55,526 nt of DNA from an uncultured Muribaculaceae bacterium. Lineage in GTDB: Bacteria; Bacteroidota; Bacteroidia; Bacteroidales; Muribaculaceae. A program made the translations under genes and the position numbers. The notes under the pieces are model-generated. The model ran no database searches, was not told the origin of the DNA, and saw nothing but the letters and a program-made list of their open reading frames with translations. This document shows, piece by piece, positions 33,411-41,698 of this stretch. How positions within the stretch are numbered: position 1 is the first letter of the stretch; the number at the start of each line of letters is the position of its first letter. The stretch lies in the NCBI GenBank assembly GCA_947626355.1, contig CANQRV010000011.1, positions 1-55,526 on the forward strand, written 5' to 3'.

Positions 33411-34775
33411 ATGAAACAGATTCTACCAATCCTCGCCACATTCGTGGCTCTTTCGGCAGCAGCCGCTCCGCTGGCTCCTAAAACGCCGGCGGAAATCCTG
33501 CGCGACATCGACAGCTATGAGCCTCTCTCCAAAATCAGGCTCGCCTCTCCCCCGATGGCCCTTCCCACGCGTTCGCTCGACGACCCGCAGGCCGATCTCG
33601 ACGCCACCTACGCCGAATACTGCAACTACGGCGACCTGCTCGGCAACGGCACCAACATCTACATGCTTTACCTGACCAACACGGAGATCTCGAAGGGAAT
33701 TCCCGTAGCGGAGGGACAGATGTGCCGTCTCGAAATCATCGCCGAAGCCGCCGAAAACCCTTCCGACCCCATGCCCCAGGGCACTTATACCTGCATCGAC
33801 ATCGAAAAGGACGCTCCAGTGGCCGGAACGTTTGTCGCTATCGATTCCGACTTCCTCGACGCATTCCCCGATCCGGATGATCCGGCAAGCGGCCTCGTGG
33901 CATATATATGGAAAATCAACGCGGGCTCCGTATCCATAACCATCAACAACGATATCTACGAAAATACCGGCACCGGCGACTACTACATCATCGAGAGCGA
34001 CGGCCTGCACGGAGACATCATCAGCTCCCAGACCGGCGAGGTTCTCGAATCGCGCGACCTCTCGGCCTCTTACCGGGGTGAGCTTTTCTTCAATGATCCC
34101 AACGCCTACACCCCGCTCGGCGGAGATGTGGAGCTTGACATCCCGGATCTCAGCGGCCGCTATATGGATGGCGGAGGCTGGACCCTCACTTTCTACGGCG
34201 TAGAGCTTGACGACAGCGGTTTCATCGTAGGCCCCGGCGACCTCTTCAACGTGGAAATCATCACCGATGATCCCGGATTTATGGATCCCGACCTGCTTCA
34301 GGGCACATTCACTCCCTGCGACCTTTTCACCGCACTGACACCGGGATGCTTCGGCCAGGGTAAATGGATGGAATACTGGGGAATGTGGATGTCTGTCGGA
34401 ACCTCGCTCAACGTCTACAACGAAGACATAGAGATCGAGCGTGTGGGCCTGGCCGTTGAGGGCGAGATCGTCATCACAAAAGTCTCCGATGGCATCCATC
34501 ACTTCGACTTCGATGTCACCACTCCCGAAGGCGACAGAATGACCGGCTCATGGGAAGGAAGCATCAGCGAGAATGTTGCCGACTACTCTTCAGGTGTCGA
34601 TGAAACCGGACTCGGCAGCAACGGCGCCGTGAAGGCCGGCCACGGCTATATCGAGGCTCCGGAGGGCGCGAGGGTATTCAACGCCGCCGGCGTCGAGACA
34701 GGCACACGCGACCTCGCCGCAGGCATCTACATCGTGCGCACAGCCGACCGCGCCGTCAAGGTAGTCGTGAAATAA
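33411..34775 (+). CDS. Secreted hypothetical protein divergent from the AraC-type regulator
   Basis: A 454-residue exported protein not recognised as a named family. The signal peptide is MKQILPILATFVALSAAAA. The mature region is acidic and appears mainly beta, with two similar-looking halves containing DPQADLDATYAEYCNYGDLL, EGQMCRLEIIAEAAE and a later GPGDLFNVEIITDDP. The C-terminus VFNAAGVETGTRDLAAGIYI...VKVVVK is a typical tail of exported Bacteroidales proteins and resembles a type IX sorting signal. Its promoter carries the direct repeats facing the regulator gene, so induction by that regulator is likely. Confidence 0.72.
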   Translation: MKQILPILATFVALSAAAAPLAPKTPAEILRDIDSYEPLSKIRLASPPMALPTRSLDDPQADLDATYAEYCNYGDLLGNGTNIYMLYLTNTEISKGIPVAEGQMCRLEIIAEAAENPSDPMPQGTYTCIDIEKDAPVAGTFVAIDSDFLDAFPDPDDPASGLVAYIWKINAGSVSITINNDIYENTGTGDYYIIESDGLHGDIISSQTGEVLESRDLSASYRGELFFNDPNAYTPLGGDVELDIPDLSGRYMDGGGWTLTFYGVELDDSGFIVGPGDLFNVEIITDDPGFMDPDLLQGTFTPCDLFTALTPGCFGQGKWMEYWGMWMSVGTSLNVYNEDIEIERVGLAVEGEIVITKVSDGIHHFDFDVTTPEGDRMTGSWEGSISENVADYSSGVDETGLGSNGAVKAGHGYIEAPEGARVFNAAGVETGTRDLAAGIYIVRTADRAVKVVVK

Positions 34776-34859
34776 TCCATGAACAGCAATGTATAGTCCG
34801 TGATTCCTTCACGGAATCCTCAAGGACAATCCACCATTCCTAAAAGGAACCCATAAATC

Positions 34860-34903
34860 AAGATGCGTGGTTCATAATCAGCTGATTGTGAACCACGCAT
34901 CTT
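34860..34903. terminator. 44-bp near-perfect palindrome, probable terminator
   Basis: AAGATGCGTGGTTCA (34860-34874) and TGAACCACGCATCTT (34889-34903) form a perfect 15-bp stem. The 14-base middle holds another palindrome, AATCAGCTGATT, so the whole is symmetrical but for one base pair. It is followed by GAATTTTCC. It may end transcription of the secreted-protein gene. Confidence 0.65.
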
Positions 34904-34925
34904 GAATTTTCCTTTAATCAGGTTC

Positions 34926-34982
34926 TATTGTCTTGCATATAAGACAATAATTGCTTGATTTTGTTCCATCAACAAGACAATA
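34926..34982 (+). promoter_or_regulatory. Three 9-bp TATTGTCTT/AAGACAATA sites before the ATPase gene
   Basis: TATTGTCTT (34926-34934) and AAGACAATA (34941-34949) form a hairpin with a 6-base spacer. A further AAGACAATA lies at 34974-34982, ending 6 bases before the ATG. Likely an operator, or a leader hairpin. Confidence 0.5.
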
Positions 34983-34988
34983 GGAGTC

Positions 34989-36281
34989 ATGATAAGACCT
35001 GAGGCGCTACTGGAAGTGATGCTTGAAAACCGGGAAGAGGTCATGCATCACAATGTTATCAAACGGAACATATCGCTTGACGGCTTTGACCGCCAAGTAC
35101 TCGTCGGCGCACGTCGCGCCGGTAAATCATACCTGCTCTACGGTAAGATTCAGGAGCTGATCGCCGCCGGACACGCCTGGGACGAGATAATATATCTGAA
35201 TTTCGAGGACGAGCGTCTCGCAGGTATGCAACTGTCAGACCTCAACATGATTCTTGAAGTGCATGCATCCCTGAGCGGAAAACGCCCGATGCTTTTTCTC
35301 GACGAGATTCAGAATATCGAGGGCTGGGAACACTTTGCCCGGCGCATAGCCGACAATAAATTCACGGCTTATATCACGGGAAGCAATGCAAGGATGCTTT
35401 CCAAGGATGTAGGCTCCGTGCTTGGTGGAAGATATATCGTCCGCGAGGTGTTTCCGATGCAGTTCAACGAATATATGGCAATCAACGGAGTGGATCCGGC
35501 GGATAGACTGTTGACCGCCACCACTGCCTCACGCGGAAAGCTGATGGGACTCTTTGAAGAGTATTTCCAGTTCGGAGGATTTCCTGAGTGTGCTACGCTG
35601 TCGGTGAAGCGGGACTACCTCATGAGCCTGTATCAGAAGACATTCCTCGGAGATATTGCCGCACGCAACAAGATTGAGAATGTCTTTGCTCTGAGAGTGC
35701 TAATCCGCAAACTGGCGGAAAGCATCAAGCAACCCCTATCGTTCACACGCGCCACGAACATTGTGGCCTCGACGGGGACAAAAATCGGGAAAAGCACAGT
35801 CATCAACTATCTTTCGTATGCCACAGACGCATACCTGATTCTTCCTATTACGAATATCGCCGACAACCTTGTGGATAAAGTCACCAACCCAAAATATTAT
35901 TTCATCGACAACGGCATAATATCCTTGCTTGCACTCGACATACGCACCTCATTGCTTGAGAACATGGTAGCTTTGAAATTGCTGTCGACTTTCGGCACAA
36001 AGGAGGAAGCCGTCTATTTCTACAATCACGGAGTAGAAGTGGACTTTTACGTTCCGCAGACTGAAACGGCGATACAGGTATGCTACACCATGAATGATGC
36101 CGAAGGCACTTTCGAGCGAGAGACAGGAGCCTTGATAAAAGTGCAGTCGCGTCTGTCGTGCCGAAGGAATATAGTCGTGACGTATAGTGATGAGGATATC
36201 ATTGAGAAGGACGGCGTAAGAATCGAGATAATCCCCGTCTGGAAATTCATGCTCGCCCCATTACTGCCACCTCACCCTTGA
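34989..36281 (+). CDS. AAA-family ATPase with DUF4143 domain
   Basis: A 430-residue protein with a P-loop variant (GARRAGKSYLLYGK, about 38-51), Walker B MLFLDEIQNIEGWEHFARRI, and a sensor region AYITGSNARMLSKDVGSVLG. A C-terminal DUF4143 nuclease-like/winged-helix region follows, with YYFIDNGIISLL and FYNHGVEVDFYVP; the latter resembles the (D/E)...EVDF core of PD-(D/E)XK nucleases. Members are common accessory genes in Bacteroidales. Their role is not settled, with defence or toxin-like activity suggested by context in other genomes. Base composition is lower in GC than neighbours. The regulatory repeats upstream fit an autonomously controlled accessory gene. Confidence 0.83.
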   Translation: MIRPEALLEVMLENREEVMHHNVIKRNISLDGFDRQVLVGARRAGKSYLLYGKIQELIAAGHAWDEIIYLNFEDERLAGMQLSDLNMILEVHASLSGKRPMLFLDEIQNIEGWEHFARRIADNKFTAYITGSNARMLSKDVGSVLGGRYIVREVFPMQFNEYMAINGVDPADRLLTATTASRGKLMGLFEEYFQFGGFPECATLSVKRDYLMSLYQKTFLGDIAARNKIENVFALRVLIRKLAESIKQPLSFTRATNIVASTGTKIGKSTVINYLSYATDAYLILPITNIADNLVDKVTNPKYYFIDNGIISLLALDIRTSLLENMVALKLLSTFGTKEEAVYFYNHGVEVDFYVPQTETAIQVCYTMNDAEGTFERETGALIKVQSRLSCRRNIVVTYSDEDIIEKDGVRIEIIPVWKFMLAPLLPPHP

Positions 36282-36300
36282 CCCTGCGCCGTGCGTCCCC

Positions 36301-36321
36301 TACTCTTCACCCTTCACTCTT
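36301..36321 (-). repeat. Heptad repeat at the mscS 3' end
   Basis: Plus strand TACTCTT CACCCTT CACTCTT then GCG, nearly the same 22 bases as at 31562-31584. The mscS stop codon (36314-36316) lies inside it. Similar units (CACCCTT GACCCTG) cover the end of the convergent ATPase gene at 36273-36286. Confidence 0.65.
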
Positions 36322-37507
36322 GCGGCGCAAGCCGCTTAAGGTCGAGGCCGGAGGGCGCCTGATAGATGCGGAGGCCGAAGCGGACGACGGAGGCGAAGAC
36401 GTGGTCCATCACCGAGGCCTGCAGATGCTCGTAATCCTTCCAGACCGTCTGCTCCGTGAAGAAATAGAGGTCGAGCGGCACACCCTGCGGCGTCGGCGCA
36501 AGCTCCCTCACCATATATATCATCGACTCCGACGTGCGAAGCTCCGGAAGCTCCGAGATGTAATGCTCCAGGTACATCCGGTAGAGCGTCAGGTTGACGT
36601 AGCCCATGTCGGGCTCTATGGCCTCGCCCCACGGCTCGCGCCGGAATGCGGCAAGCTCCTCCGCAGAGCAGAACCGTATCGAATTGACATCCACCGTGAA
36701 ACTGCGGTTGACGCGTCGGCCGCCGCTCTCGCGCATCCCGCGCCAGTTCTGGTAAGACTCAGAGATGAGCGAATAGGGAGGCACCGTCACTATCGTATTG
36801 TCGAAATTGCGGATCTTCACGGTGGTGAGCCCCACCTCCTCCACATGGCCGTTGATGTTGCGGGCCGGAAGCGTGATCCAGTCGCCCGGGCGAAGCATAT
36901 CGTTGAGCGTGAGCTGCACGCCGGCCACCACACCCATGATCGAGTCCTTGAACACCAGCATCAGCACCGTGGCCGCCGCGCCGAGACCCGTGATTATGGC
37001 TATCGGGTCGCGCTTCGCCAGGATGGAGACCACAATGATGATGCCCACCAGCACCGTGATGACCTGAAGCATCTGCCGGATTCCCTTGAGGGTGGTGATA
37101 CGGCTCGACGAGTTGCTCTCCAGCAGGTCGTAGAGCGCAAGCAGGAAGCGGTTGACGAGATGCACCACCACGCACACCAGACCCACCTTGCACACCGTGA
37201 GCGCCACCGCCGCGTATTTCGGATAGAACACCAGCGCGTCGGGCAGCGTCACCCTGGCGGTGATCACGAACGCCAGCTCCGACACCACCTTCAGGATGCG
37301 GGGATTGAACAGGATGTCGTCCCATTTCACCGGTGTATAGGCCACGAAACGGAGCACCACCGGAATCACGACCCGCATCAGCACGACATAGACGAGCCAC
37401 GCAGCCACAAGCGAGGCCGCCGCCGACGCCACCGTGCTCCACACGGTGGCGTCGGCGCGCTCAAGGCCGATGCCCGAAAACCATTCGGCAAACTTACGTA
37501 CAAACAT
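36314..37507 (-). CDS. MscS-family mechanosensitive channel
   Basis: A 397-residue protein with several N-terminal membrane helices and an MscS domain. The pore-helix region is GLGAAATVLMLVFKDSIMGV, followed by the beta-domain MLRPGDWITLPARNINGHVE, EVGLTTVKIRNFDNTIVTVP and YSLISESYQNWRGM. It resembles the longer YbdG/YnaI-type channels that release solutes on hypo-osmotic shock. The last residues APQE and the stop fall within the heptad repeat. Confidence 0.9.
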   Translation of the reverse strand: MFVRKFAEWFSGIGLERADATVWSTVASAAASLVAAWLVYVVLMRVVIPVVLRFVAYTPVKWDDILFNPRILKVVSELAFVITARVTLPDALVFYPKYAAVALTVCKVGLVCVVVHLVNRFLLALYDLLESNSSSRITTLKGIRQMLQVITVLVGIIIVVSILAKRDPIAIITGLGAAATVLMLVFKDSIMGVVAGVQLTLNDMLRPGDWITLPARNINGHVEEVGLTTVKIRNFDNTIVTVPPYSLISESYQNWRGMRESGGRRVNRSFTVDVNSIRFCSAEELAAFRREPWGEAIEPDMGYVNLTLYRMYLEHYISELPELRTSESMIYMVRELAPTPQGVPLDLYFFTEQTVWKDYEHLQASVMDHVFASVVRFGLRIYQAPSGLDLKRLAPQE

Positions 37508-37546
37508 CCTGCCTCAATATCATTGGTTGATTTTACTTGCCGCGAC

Positions 37547-38239
37547 TCAGATGGTCTTGCCCAGCCGGTAGGCCTCGTCGATATACTGCGTGCCCTCCAC
37601 GGCGCCCTTGCGTCCGAGGCCCACGGCCTTCACGGAGCCACGCTCCACCGGGTCGGGCAGACACACCACGAAGCCCCTGAACGCGAAGATCGCTGTCTCG
37701 GCCGTCGACTCCTCGGCGTCGGCACACGCCGTGATGTAATAGAATTCCTTATTGGCAAGCCCGTTGTGGCGGTAGCAGCGGTCCATCAGCGTCTTCAGCT
37801 GTCCGTCGATATTCATATAGTAGACAGGGCTGGAGAGCACGATGATATCGGCAGCCTCCATCTTGGCGATGATCGCCGGAGCGTCGTCGCCGTCGACCAC
37901 CGTGTCGGGATGCTGCTCGTGCATCTCGCCGAAAAACCCGATGTTGTAGTCGGCGAGGAAGATCTTCTCCACCTTGCCGCCGGCCTCGGTGGCGCCCTTC
38001 ACGAAGGCGTCGCAGAGGAGGTCGGTGTTGCCGCCGCGGCGCGGACTGGCGGAGATCACCACCACCCGGCGGTCGGCTTTCTTCACCGTCGACGAGTCGG
38101 AGAAGGCGATGTCGTAGTGAGGGAGGTCATACCCGGCCGCTTCCTCCTTAGCCGCCGTGTTGTCGTTGCTGTTTCCGTTCCCGCACGAGGGGAGCGCCAT
38201 AAAAAATGCGGCCGCTACCGCTGCCAATACTTTTCTCAT
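37547..38239 (-). CDS. NAD(P)H-dependent flavin oxidoreductase-like lipoprotein
   Basis: A 230-residue flavodoxin-fold protein with an N-terminal lipoprotein signal (AAAFFMALPSC, Cys19). VVVISASPRRGGNTDLLCDA is the FMN phosphate loop, and IIVLSSPVYYMNIDGQLKTL is the second flavin-binding segment of the iron-sulfur-flavoprotein/NADPH:quinone reductase group. The cysteine-rich loop usual in relatives is here NIGFFGEMHEQHPDTVV, without cysteines, so no Fe-S cluster is expected there. Periplasmic or outer-membrane tethering of such a flavoprotein is unusual. The promoter is a minus-strand TATCTTTG at 38276-38283. Confidence 0.82.
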   Translation of the reverse strand: MRKVLAAVAAAFFMALPSCGNGNSNDNTAAKEEAAGYDLPHYDIAFSDSSTVKKADRRVVVISASPRRGGNTDLLCDAFVKGATEAGGKVEKIFLADYNIGFFGEMHEQHPDTVVDGDDAPAIIAKMEAADIIVLSSPVYYMNIDGQLKTLMDRCYRHNGLANKEFYYITACADAEESTAETAIFAFRGFVVCLPDPVERGSVKAVGLGRKGAVEGTQYIDEAYRLGKTI

Positions 38240-38275
38240 TGCCTGTTATTGCTGTTTTTAATGATGATTGCGACG

Positions 38276-38283
38276 CAAAGATA
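38276..38283 (-). promoter_or_regulatory. -7 box of the flavodoxin-like lipoprotein gene
   Basis: Minus-strand TATCTTTG (plus-strand CAAAGATA), 37 bases before the ATG. Confidence 0.5.
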
Positions 38284-38360
38284 ATATATAGTGCCGTCTT
38301 CTCCAAATCGGTGTAAGAGCATTTTTTGACAAATGTCTTGCATAATACGCCAAAGAGACT

Positions 38361-38368
38361 TAACTTTG
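38361..38368 (+). promoter_or_regulatory. -7 box of serS
   Basis: TAACTTTG, 62 bases before the serS ATG, divergent from the promoter at 38276-38283. Confidence 0.55.
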
Positions 38369-38430
38369 TGGTTTCTTGGGGACGGTATGCCCCTATAACA
38401 TAATTCCACGACCAAAACAACCGCTATAAT

Positions 38431-39702
38431 ATGCTCACTCTACAGACAATAAAGGCCGACCCTGATTTTGTGGTGAAACGGCTGGCAGTCAAAGGCTTCG
38501 ACGGCAGGGCCGTCATCACCGAAATCCTTGAGATCGACGCCGAGCGCCGCAGCCTCCAGCAGCGCTGCGACTCCGACGCCGCCTCGCTCAAGAAACTCGC
38601 CGCCTCGATCGGCGCCGCCATGAAGGCCGGCGACCGCGAGGGCGCCGAGAAGGCGAAGGAGGAAGTGGCCCGCATCAAGGGCGAGGCAAAGGGCCTCCAG
38701 GAGAGGCTCGACGAGTGTGAGGTGAAGATGCGCGACCTGCTGCTCACCGTTCCCAACCTCCCCTGCGCCGCAGTGCCCGAAGGCCTCACAGCCGACGACA
38801 ATGTGGTGGAGAAGACCGGCGGCCCGATGCCCGACCTCCCCGAGGACGCACTCCCCCACTGGGACCTCGCCAGGAAATACAACCTCATCGACTTCGAGCT
38901 CGGAGTGAAGGTGACAGGCGCCGGCTTCCCCTTCTATATCGGCAAGGGAGCACGCCTGCAGCGCGCCCTCATCCAGTTCTTCCTCGACGAGGCATGGAAG
39001 GCCGGCTATACTGAGGTGGAGCCTCCCTTCGTGGTCAACGCCGCTTCCGGCTACGGCACGGGGCAGCTCCCCGACAAGGAGGGACAGATGTATCACGTCA
39101 ACCTCGACGACCTATATCTCATCCCCACGGCCGAGGTGCCCGTCACCAACATCTACCGCGACGTGATCATCGCCGAGGAGGAGCTCCCGAAGAAGAACTG
39201 CGCCTACTCCCCCTGCTGGCGCCGAGAGGCCGGCAGCTACGGCAAGGACGTGCGCGGCCTCAACCGCCTCCACCAGTTTGACAAGGTGGAGATCGTCAGG
39301 ATCGAGAAGCCCGAAAACAGCTACGCCGCCCTCGAGGAGATGAAAGACCACGTGCAGGGCCTGCTCGAGAAGCTCGGCCTCCCCTGGCACATTCTGCGTC
39401 TCTGCGGCGGCGACATGTCGTTCACCTCCGCCATCACTTTCGACTTCGAGGTGTGGTCGGCAGCCCAGAAGCGCTGGCTCGAGGTCTCCTCCGTCTCCAA
39501 CTTCGAGACCTATCAGGCCAACCGCCTCAAATGCCGCTACCGTGGCGCCGACAAGAAGATCAAGCTCTGCCACACCCTCAACGGCTCCGCGCTCGCCCTG
39601 CCCCGCATCGTGGCCGCGCTGCTCGAGAACAACCAGACGCCCGAGGGTATCATAGTGCCCGAGTGCCTGAGGAAATATACAGGTTTCGACATCATCAACT
39701 GA
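38431..39702 (+). CDS. serS: Seryl-tRNA synthetase
   Basis: A 423-residue class II aminoacyl-tRNA synthetase. The N-terminal long coiled-coil arm (about 30-105) starts from MLTLQTIKADPDFVVKRLAV. Motif 2 contains YSPCWRREAGSYGKDVRGLN and RLHQFDKVEIV, and motif 3 is LNGSALALPRIVAALLENNQ. It charges tRNA-Ser and the tRNA for selenocysteine where present. The neighbouring pseudokinase gene starts 23 bases after the stop, so they are probably co-transcribed. Confidence 0.97.
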   Translation: MLTLQTIKADPDFVVKRLAVKGFDGRAVITEILEIDAERRSLQQRCDSDAASLKKLAASIGAAMKAGDREGAEKAKEEVARIKGEAKGLQERLDECEVKMRDLLLTVPNLPCAAVPEGLTADDNVVEKTGGPMPDLPEDALPHWDLARKYNLIDFELGVKVTGAGFPFYIGKGARLQRALIQFFLDEAWKAGYTEVEPPFVVNAASGYGTGQLPDKEGQMYHVNLDDLYLIPTAEVPVTNIYRDVIIAEEELPKKNCAYSPCWRREAGSYGKDVRGLNRLHQFDKVEIVRIEKPENSYAALEEMKDHVQGLLEKLGLPWHILRLCGGDMSFTSAITFDFEVWSAAQKRWLEVSSVSNFETYQANRLKCRYRGADKKIKLCHTLNGSALALPRIVAALLENNQTPEGIIVPECLRKYTGFDIIN

Positions 39703-39725
39703 TATTCACTGAACAGATATAGAGA

Positions 39726-40499
39726 ATGGATCAAAAGGGATACGTCAGCCGGGAAGAGAAGAAGATTCCCATCTCCGACCCCTCGGGGAAATGGAGCGAC
39801 CTCACCCTCATGCCAGAGTGGCAGGAGGAATTCTATGATGTCTACACCGCTAAGAAATACGGCAAATGGGTGATGCTCAAGGCCCTGAAAAAGGAATACG
39901 CCGACATCCCCGAGTATCGCGAGATGCTCGGCAAGGAGTTTGATACCCGCTACAACCTCGCCCATCCCGACATCGTGATGGTCAACGACTTCGAGGAAGT
40001 GCCCGGAGTGGGCATGGCGATCATCACCGACGACGCCTACGGATATTCCCTGCGCCGCCTCATCGACGAGCGCCGCCTCACACCCAAGATCGTGCGCCGC
40101 CTCGAGACCCAGCTCCTCGACGCCATCGAGTATATTCAGGAGAACCACATCGTGCACGCCCCGATCACTCCCGACTCCATCATCTTCACGGAATATAACG
40201 AGAACCTGAAGCTGCTCAACGTGGGATACGCCTCGGCCGACGCCCTCAGCCCCGACGACACCAAGGCCGATGTCGAAGCATACGGCAGGATCCTCAACGA
40301 GGTGCTCGACCATCTCCCGGCCTCCCTGCCGCGCCTGCGCAAGATCGCCAGGAAATGCGAGGAGCATCCCGAGTCTTACCACAGCGTCTCCGACATCCAG
40401 CTCGACATCGAGCGCCGCAGCTCCAGCCAGCTCTATATCCTGCTCTGCGTCTTCATCTGCGTCATGGCCGGCCTCCTCGTGTGGCTCGCCACCAGATGA
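39726..40499 (+). CDS. Protein kinase-like (pseudokinase) membrane protein
   Basis: A 257-residue protein whose first 200 residues follow a Hanks-type kinase outline: a K-bearing strand WVMLKALKKEY (48-58), a hinge-like AIITDDAYGYSLRRLIDE, and a catalytic-loop equivalent HIVHAPITPDSIIF (141-154). The HRDxKPxN motif is degenerate: H144 and P149 remain but the catalytic Asp, Lys and Asn are replaced. The DFG position reads NVGYA. One membrane helix ends the chain (about 236-255). Catalysis is therefore unlikely, and a scaffold or sensor role at the inner membrane is inferred. It lies between serS and the GNAT gene in a tight run. Confidence 0.7.
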   Translation: MDQKGYVSREEKKIPISDPSGKWSDLTLMPEWQEEFYDVYTAKKYGKWVMLKALKKEYADIPEYREMLGKEFDTRYNLAHPDIVMVNDFEEVPGVGMAIITDDAYGYSLRRLIDERRLTPKIVRRLETQLLDAIEYIQENHIVHAPITPDSIIFTEYNENLKLLNVGYASADALSPDDTKADVEAYGRILNEVLDHLPASLPRLRKIARKCEEHPESYHSVSDIQLDIERRSSSQLYILLCVFICVMAGLLVWLATR

Positions 40500-40531
40500 T
40501 GCCGCTCCCTTTCAGACCCAGCCTTCCCCTT

Positions 40532-41698
40532 ATGTTAGAAATCAGAGAAATAAAGCCCACCAAGGAGAATCTGAAGAAGTTCACGCAGTTTCAGATCGAC
40601 CTCTACGCCGACAATCCGTATTACGTGCCGCCGCTGATCAGCGACGACGTCAAGACACTCACCCCCGGTCTCAACCCGGCGTTCGACTTCTGCGAGGCCG
40701 TCTACTACATGGCCTACCGCGACGGGCGCCCCGTGGGGCGCATCGCAGGCATCATCAACCGCCAGGTCAACGAGCGCAGCGGCGACAGGACAGCCCGCTT
40801 CGGCTTCATCGACTTCATCGACGACCGCGAGGTGTCGGCCGCACTCTTCCGCGCCGTGGAGCAGTGGGCGGCCTCAAAGGGGATGACGCGCGTGATCGGC
40901 CCCCTCGGATTCACCGACCTCGACCATGAGGGCACCCTCGTGGAGGGCTTCGAGGAGCTCTCCACCATGGCCACCATCTACAACTATCCCTACTATCCGG
41001 AGCACATCGAGCGCAACGGATATGCCAAGGACTCCGACTGGGTGGAATTCCAGATGGGCGTGCCCGATGCCATCCCCGAGCGCTACAGCCGTATCGCGGA
41101 GATCGTGAAGAAGAAGTTCGGGCTCAGGGTGCTCAAATACAAGAGCCGCTCGAAGGTGAAGCGTGAATATGGCCGTGCCCTCTTCCACCTCATCAACAAC
41201 GCCTACGACGGCCTCTACCAGTATTCGCGCCTCTCGGAAGCCCAGATCGACTACTATATCGACGCCTATCTCAGCCTCCTCAACCTCGACCTGGTGACCC
41301 TCGTGGTAGACAAGGACGACGAGCTCGTGGGTGTCGGCATCTCGATGCCCTCTATGAGCCGGGCCCTCCAGAAATCGAAAGGAAAGATGTGGCCCTTCGG
41401 ATGGTGGCATCTGCTGCGCGGCCTCAAGGGGAAGAACGACCGCGTCGACCTCCTGCTGGTGGCCGTGAAGAAGGAGTTTCAGAGCAAGGGCGTCAACGCC
41501 CTCCTCTTCCAGGACCTCATACCCTACTACCAGAAATACGGCTTCAAGCTCGCCGAGTCGAATCCCGAGATGGAGACCAACAACAAGGTGCAGAGCCAGT
41601 GGGAGTATTTCGAGACGCGTCAGCACCGCCGCCGTCGCTCCTACGCCAAGGATATAGCCCCGGCCTCCACCGGCAATACGGATTCAGCCAATGGATGA
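40532..41698 (+). CDS. GNAT-like N-acetyltransferase
   Basis: A 388-residue protein related to GNAT acyltransferases with a duplicated or extended fold. The N-terminal part has YNPYYVPPL-type sequence (YADNPYYVPPLISDDVKT), AYRDGRPVGRIAGIINRQVN and GFIDFIDDREVSAALFRAVE. The middle has RVIGPLGFTDLDHEG and the C-terminal part KKEFQSKGVNALLFQDLIPY. The acceptor is unknown. ATG 40532 (MLEIREIKPTKENLKKF) is the family-like start; in-frame ATGs at 40496 and 40499 overlap the pseudokinase stop. The stop overlaps menG by 8 bases. Confidence 0.8.
   Translation: MLEIREIKPTKENLKKFTQFQIDLYADNPYYVPPLISDDVKTLTPGLNPAFDFCEAVYYMAYRDGRPVGRIAGIINRQVNERSGDRTARFGFIDFIDDREVSAALFRAVEQWAASKGMTRVIGPLGFTDLDHEGTLVEGFEELSTMATIYNYPYYPEHIERNGYAKDSDWVEFQMGVPDAIPERYSRIAEIVKKKFGLRVLKYKSRSKVKREYGRALFHLINNAYDGLYQYSRLSEAQIDYYIDAYLSLLNLDLVTLVVDKDDELVGVGISMPSMSRALQKSKGKMWPFGWWHLLRGLKGKNDRVDLLLVAVKKEFQSKGVNALLFQDLIPYYQKYGFKLAESNPEMETNNKVQSQWEYFETRQHRRRRSYAKDIAPASTGNTDSANG

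Noticed and set aside
36278..38284. A 668-codon open frame on the plus strand opposite mscS and the flavodoxin-like gene
   Set aside because: It is His/Arg-rich shadow coding caused by high GC. Both minus-strand genes have clear family motifs and promoters, and the antisense frame has none.
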